DNA of 64,000 nucleotides, from NCBI GenBank assembly GCA_019637875.1, contig JAHBUW010000010.1, positions 1 to 64,000 on the forward strand, given 5' to 3'. The notes under the pieces were generated by a model, which was not told where the DNA came from, ran no database searches, and worked only from the letters and a program-made list of their open reading frames with translations. Positions 63,378 to 64,000 of the stretch are shown here, in pieces (the first letter of the stretch is position 1; each line of letters begins with the position of its first letter). This stretch comes from Pseudobdellovibrionaceae bacterium (GTDB lineage Bacteria; Bdellovibrionota; Bdellovibrionia; Bdellovibrionales; Bdellovibrionaceae). The position numbers were made by a program, and so were the translations under genes.

Positions 63378-64000
63378 TCAGGAATTCTGTGAGGTTCTGT
63401 TTTTTTCTGTGAGGGCTATCTTGCTTGAAATGATTTGAGTTTTCACTCGATCTGTCATGGACGTCGGATCGAAGCGCCCGTTTTTAAGGCGCTCGCTTCG
63501 CGGCCCCCTAATGCTCTGCTTCAAACGAATCTTCAGGATCTCTTGAGCCATTTGCAGGCCATCTTTCACCGGGTGGACGCGGCTTTCATCGACATGATGC
63601 CACTCCACCGGATGCTCGATGCACTCCAACCCCAGGCCCAAAGCGTTCAGCACCACCTCGGCATCCCAAGCGAAACGGTTCACGGTCCACAGCTGCAGAA
63701 TCGCCCGCAAATCCTCGCCCGTGGCGAAAAGTTTGAAACCGCACTGCGTATCCTTAAAAGGGACACCGGTCACCAGACGCAGGAGTTGATTGAAAATGCG
63801 GCCCATCTTTTCGCGCCACCACACCTGACGGGTCAGGATCTGGCTTTCGGGATGACGACGGGAACCGAAAATCAAAAAGGCCTGCGGAAAGCGCGCGCGG
63901 GCAGCGGAAAGCCCCCACAACTCTTTCCAAGGCGTGGCCTCATCCGCATCGGCGACAAGCACCGCGTCCGCGAAGCCGTCGAAATAAGTTTCCATTTCGA
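63378..64000 (-). CDS. GT2 family glycosyltransferase, C-terminal part (cut by window edge)
   Basis: The frame runs off the right edge; at least 207 residues remain. ADAVLVADADEATPWKEL is the DxD-type donor-binding region (compare DADLSTP in dolichyl-phosphate glucosyltransferases). FGSRRHPESQ, then GRIFNQLLRLVTGVPFKDTQCGFKLF, match the GtrB/DPG synthase-like family that makes polyprenyl-phosphate-linked sugars. FAWDAEVVLNALGLGLE is the acceptor region. The C-terminal ~45 residues are basic. No membrane helices are seen in this part, as expected for the soluble members. The Met at 63995 is internal. Confidence 0.85.
   Translation of the reverse strand, partial: EMETYFDGFADAVLVADADEATPWKELWGLSAARARFPQAFLIFGSRRHPESQILTRQVWWREKMGRIFNQLLRLVTGVPFKDTQCGFKLFATGEDLRAILQLWTVNRFAWDAEVVLNALGLGLECIEHPVEWHHVDESRVHPVKDGLQMAQEILKIRLKQSIRGPRSERLKNGRFDPTSMTDRVKTQIISSKIALTEKNRTSQNS

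Noticed and set aside
61750-63438. 562-codon plus-strand frame over the subtilisin gene
   Set aside because: Shadow of the protease, which has a full catalytic triad on the other strand.

Overview
The window looks like chromosome of a Bdellovibrionota bacterium (Bdellovibrio-like). Three things point there: a TIGR02147-type regulator at 2246-2983, lipoprotein signals of the form SFQNC, and a high density of secreted, beta-barrel and lipoprotein genes with no recognisable relatives. Most of the window is G+C-rich. A block at about 13.2-26.8 kb is visibly richer in A+T and reads as an acquired defence island. No predation gene was identified with certainty, so placement is inferred from family content, not from a marker gene.

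Layout. 0-8.5 kb: end of an HTH regulator, an L,D-transpeptidase-like secreted protein, a TIGR02147 regulator with a co-translated secreted partner, then an NlpC/P60-like plus M23 pair of cell-wall enzymes, a small exported protein and a two-domain lipoprotein with a Pro-Thr linker. Three copies of TTCCA-N8-TGGAA, two before the regulator and one before the cell-wall operon, suggest the regulator controls itself and that operon. 8.6-12.5 kb: a LysR regulator divergent from the glutathione-dependent formaldehyde detoxification pair (adhC-fghA), with a 24-bp perfect palindrome over the LysR start codon, then an EamA transporter.

13.2-26.8 kb, the defence island: a zinc-ribbon/nucleoside-deoxyribosyltransferase-like protein; a type III-like restriction-modification system in three genes (methylase with a C-terminal PKD-like domain, helicase without nuclease, separate 113-aa PD-(D/E)xK nuclease); a tightly overlapping cassette of ribbon-helix-helix protein, SPL-like radical SAM enzyme and ASCH protein; an unknown gene; an AbiEi/AbiEii toxin-antitoxin pair with a 14-bp-arm inverted repeat over its start; a PIF1/RecD-like helicase; and an ApeA-like HEPN protein. 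It is followed by a VirD4/TraD-like ATPase with a replication-relaxation family protein, and a tRNA-His gene at 29.5 kb. The radical SAM/ASCH/RHH cassette, the split type III system and the PKD-bearing methylase are the best candidates for something undescribed.

29.6-39.3 kb: an envelope cluster with two outer-membrane barrels, two large secreted paralogues sharing a GPDGITGPH tail, and a 1372-aa lipoprotein. 39.3-42.0 kb: arfB, a 3D-domain (MltA-like) exported protein, an NAD(P)-binding protein and a long nested inverted repeat. 42.0-48.3 kb: a five-gene minus-strand iron-uptake operon (fatty acid hydroxylase/sterol desaturase family, FbpA/FutA-like binding protein, TonB, imelysin-like lipoprotein, FecA-like receptor) with no permease or ATPase in view. 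48.4-57.5 kb: YbdK-type ligase, Fe superoxide dismutase, several anchored or exported unknowns, PilZ-like and DUF4442-like genes, nitronate monooxygenase and a GHKL-ATPase protein. 57.7-64 kb: two envelope proteins, argS, a secreted subtilisin-like protease and a truncated GT2 glycosyltransferase at the right edge. Two convergent gene ends (54.4 and 59.6 kb) carry unusually perfect palindromes built on GGTACC/GTACC.
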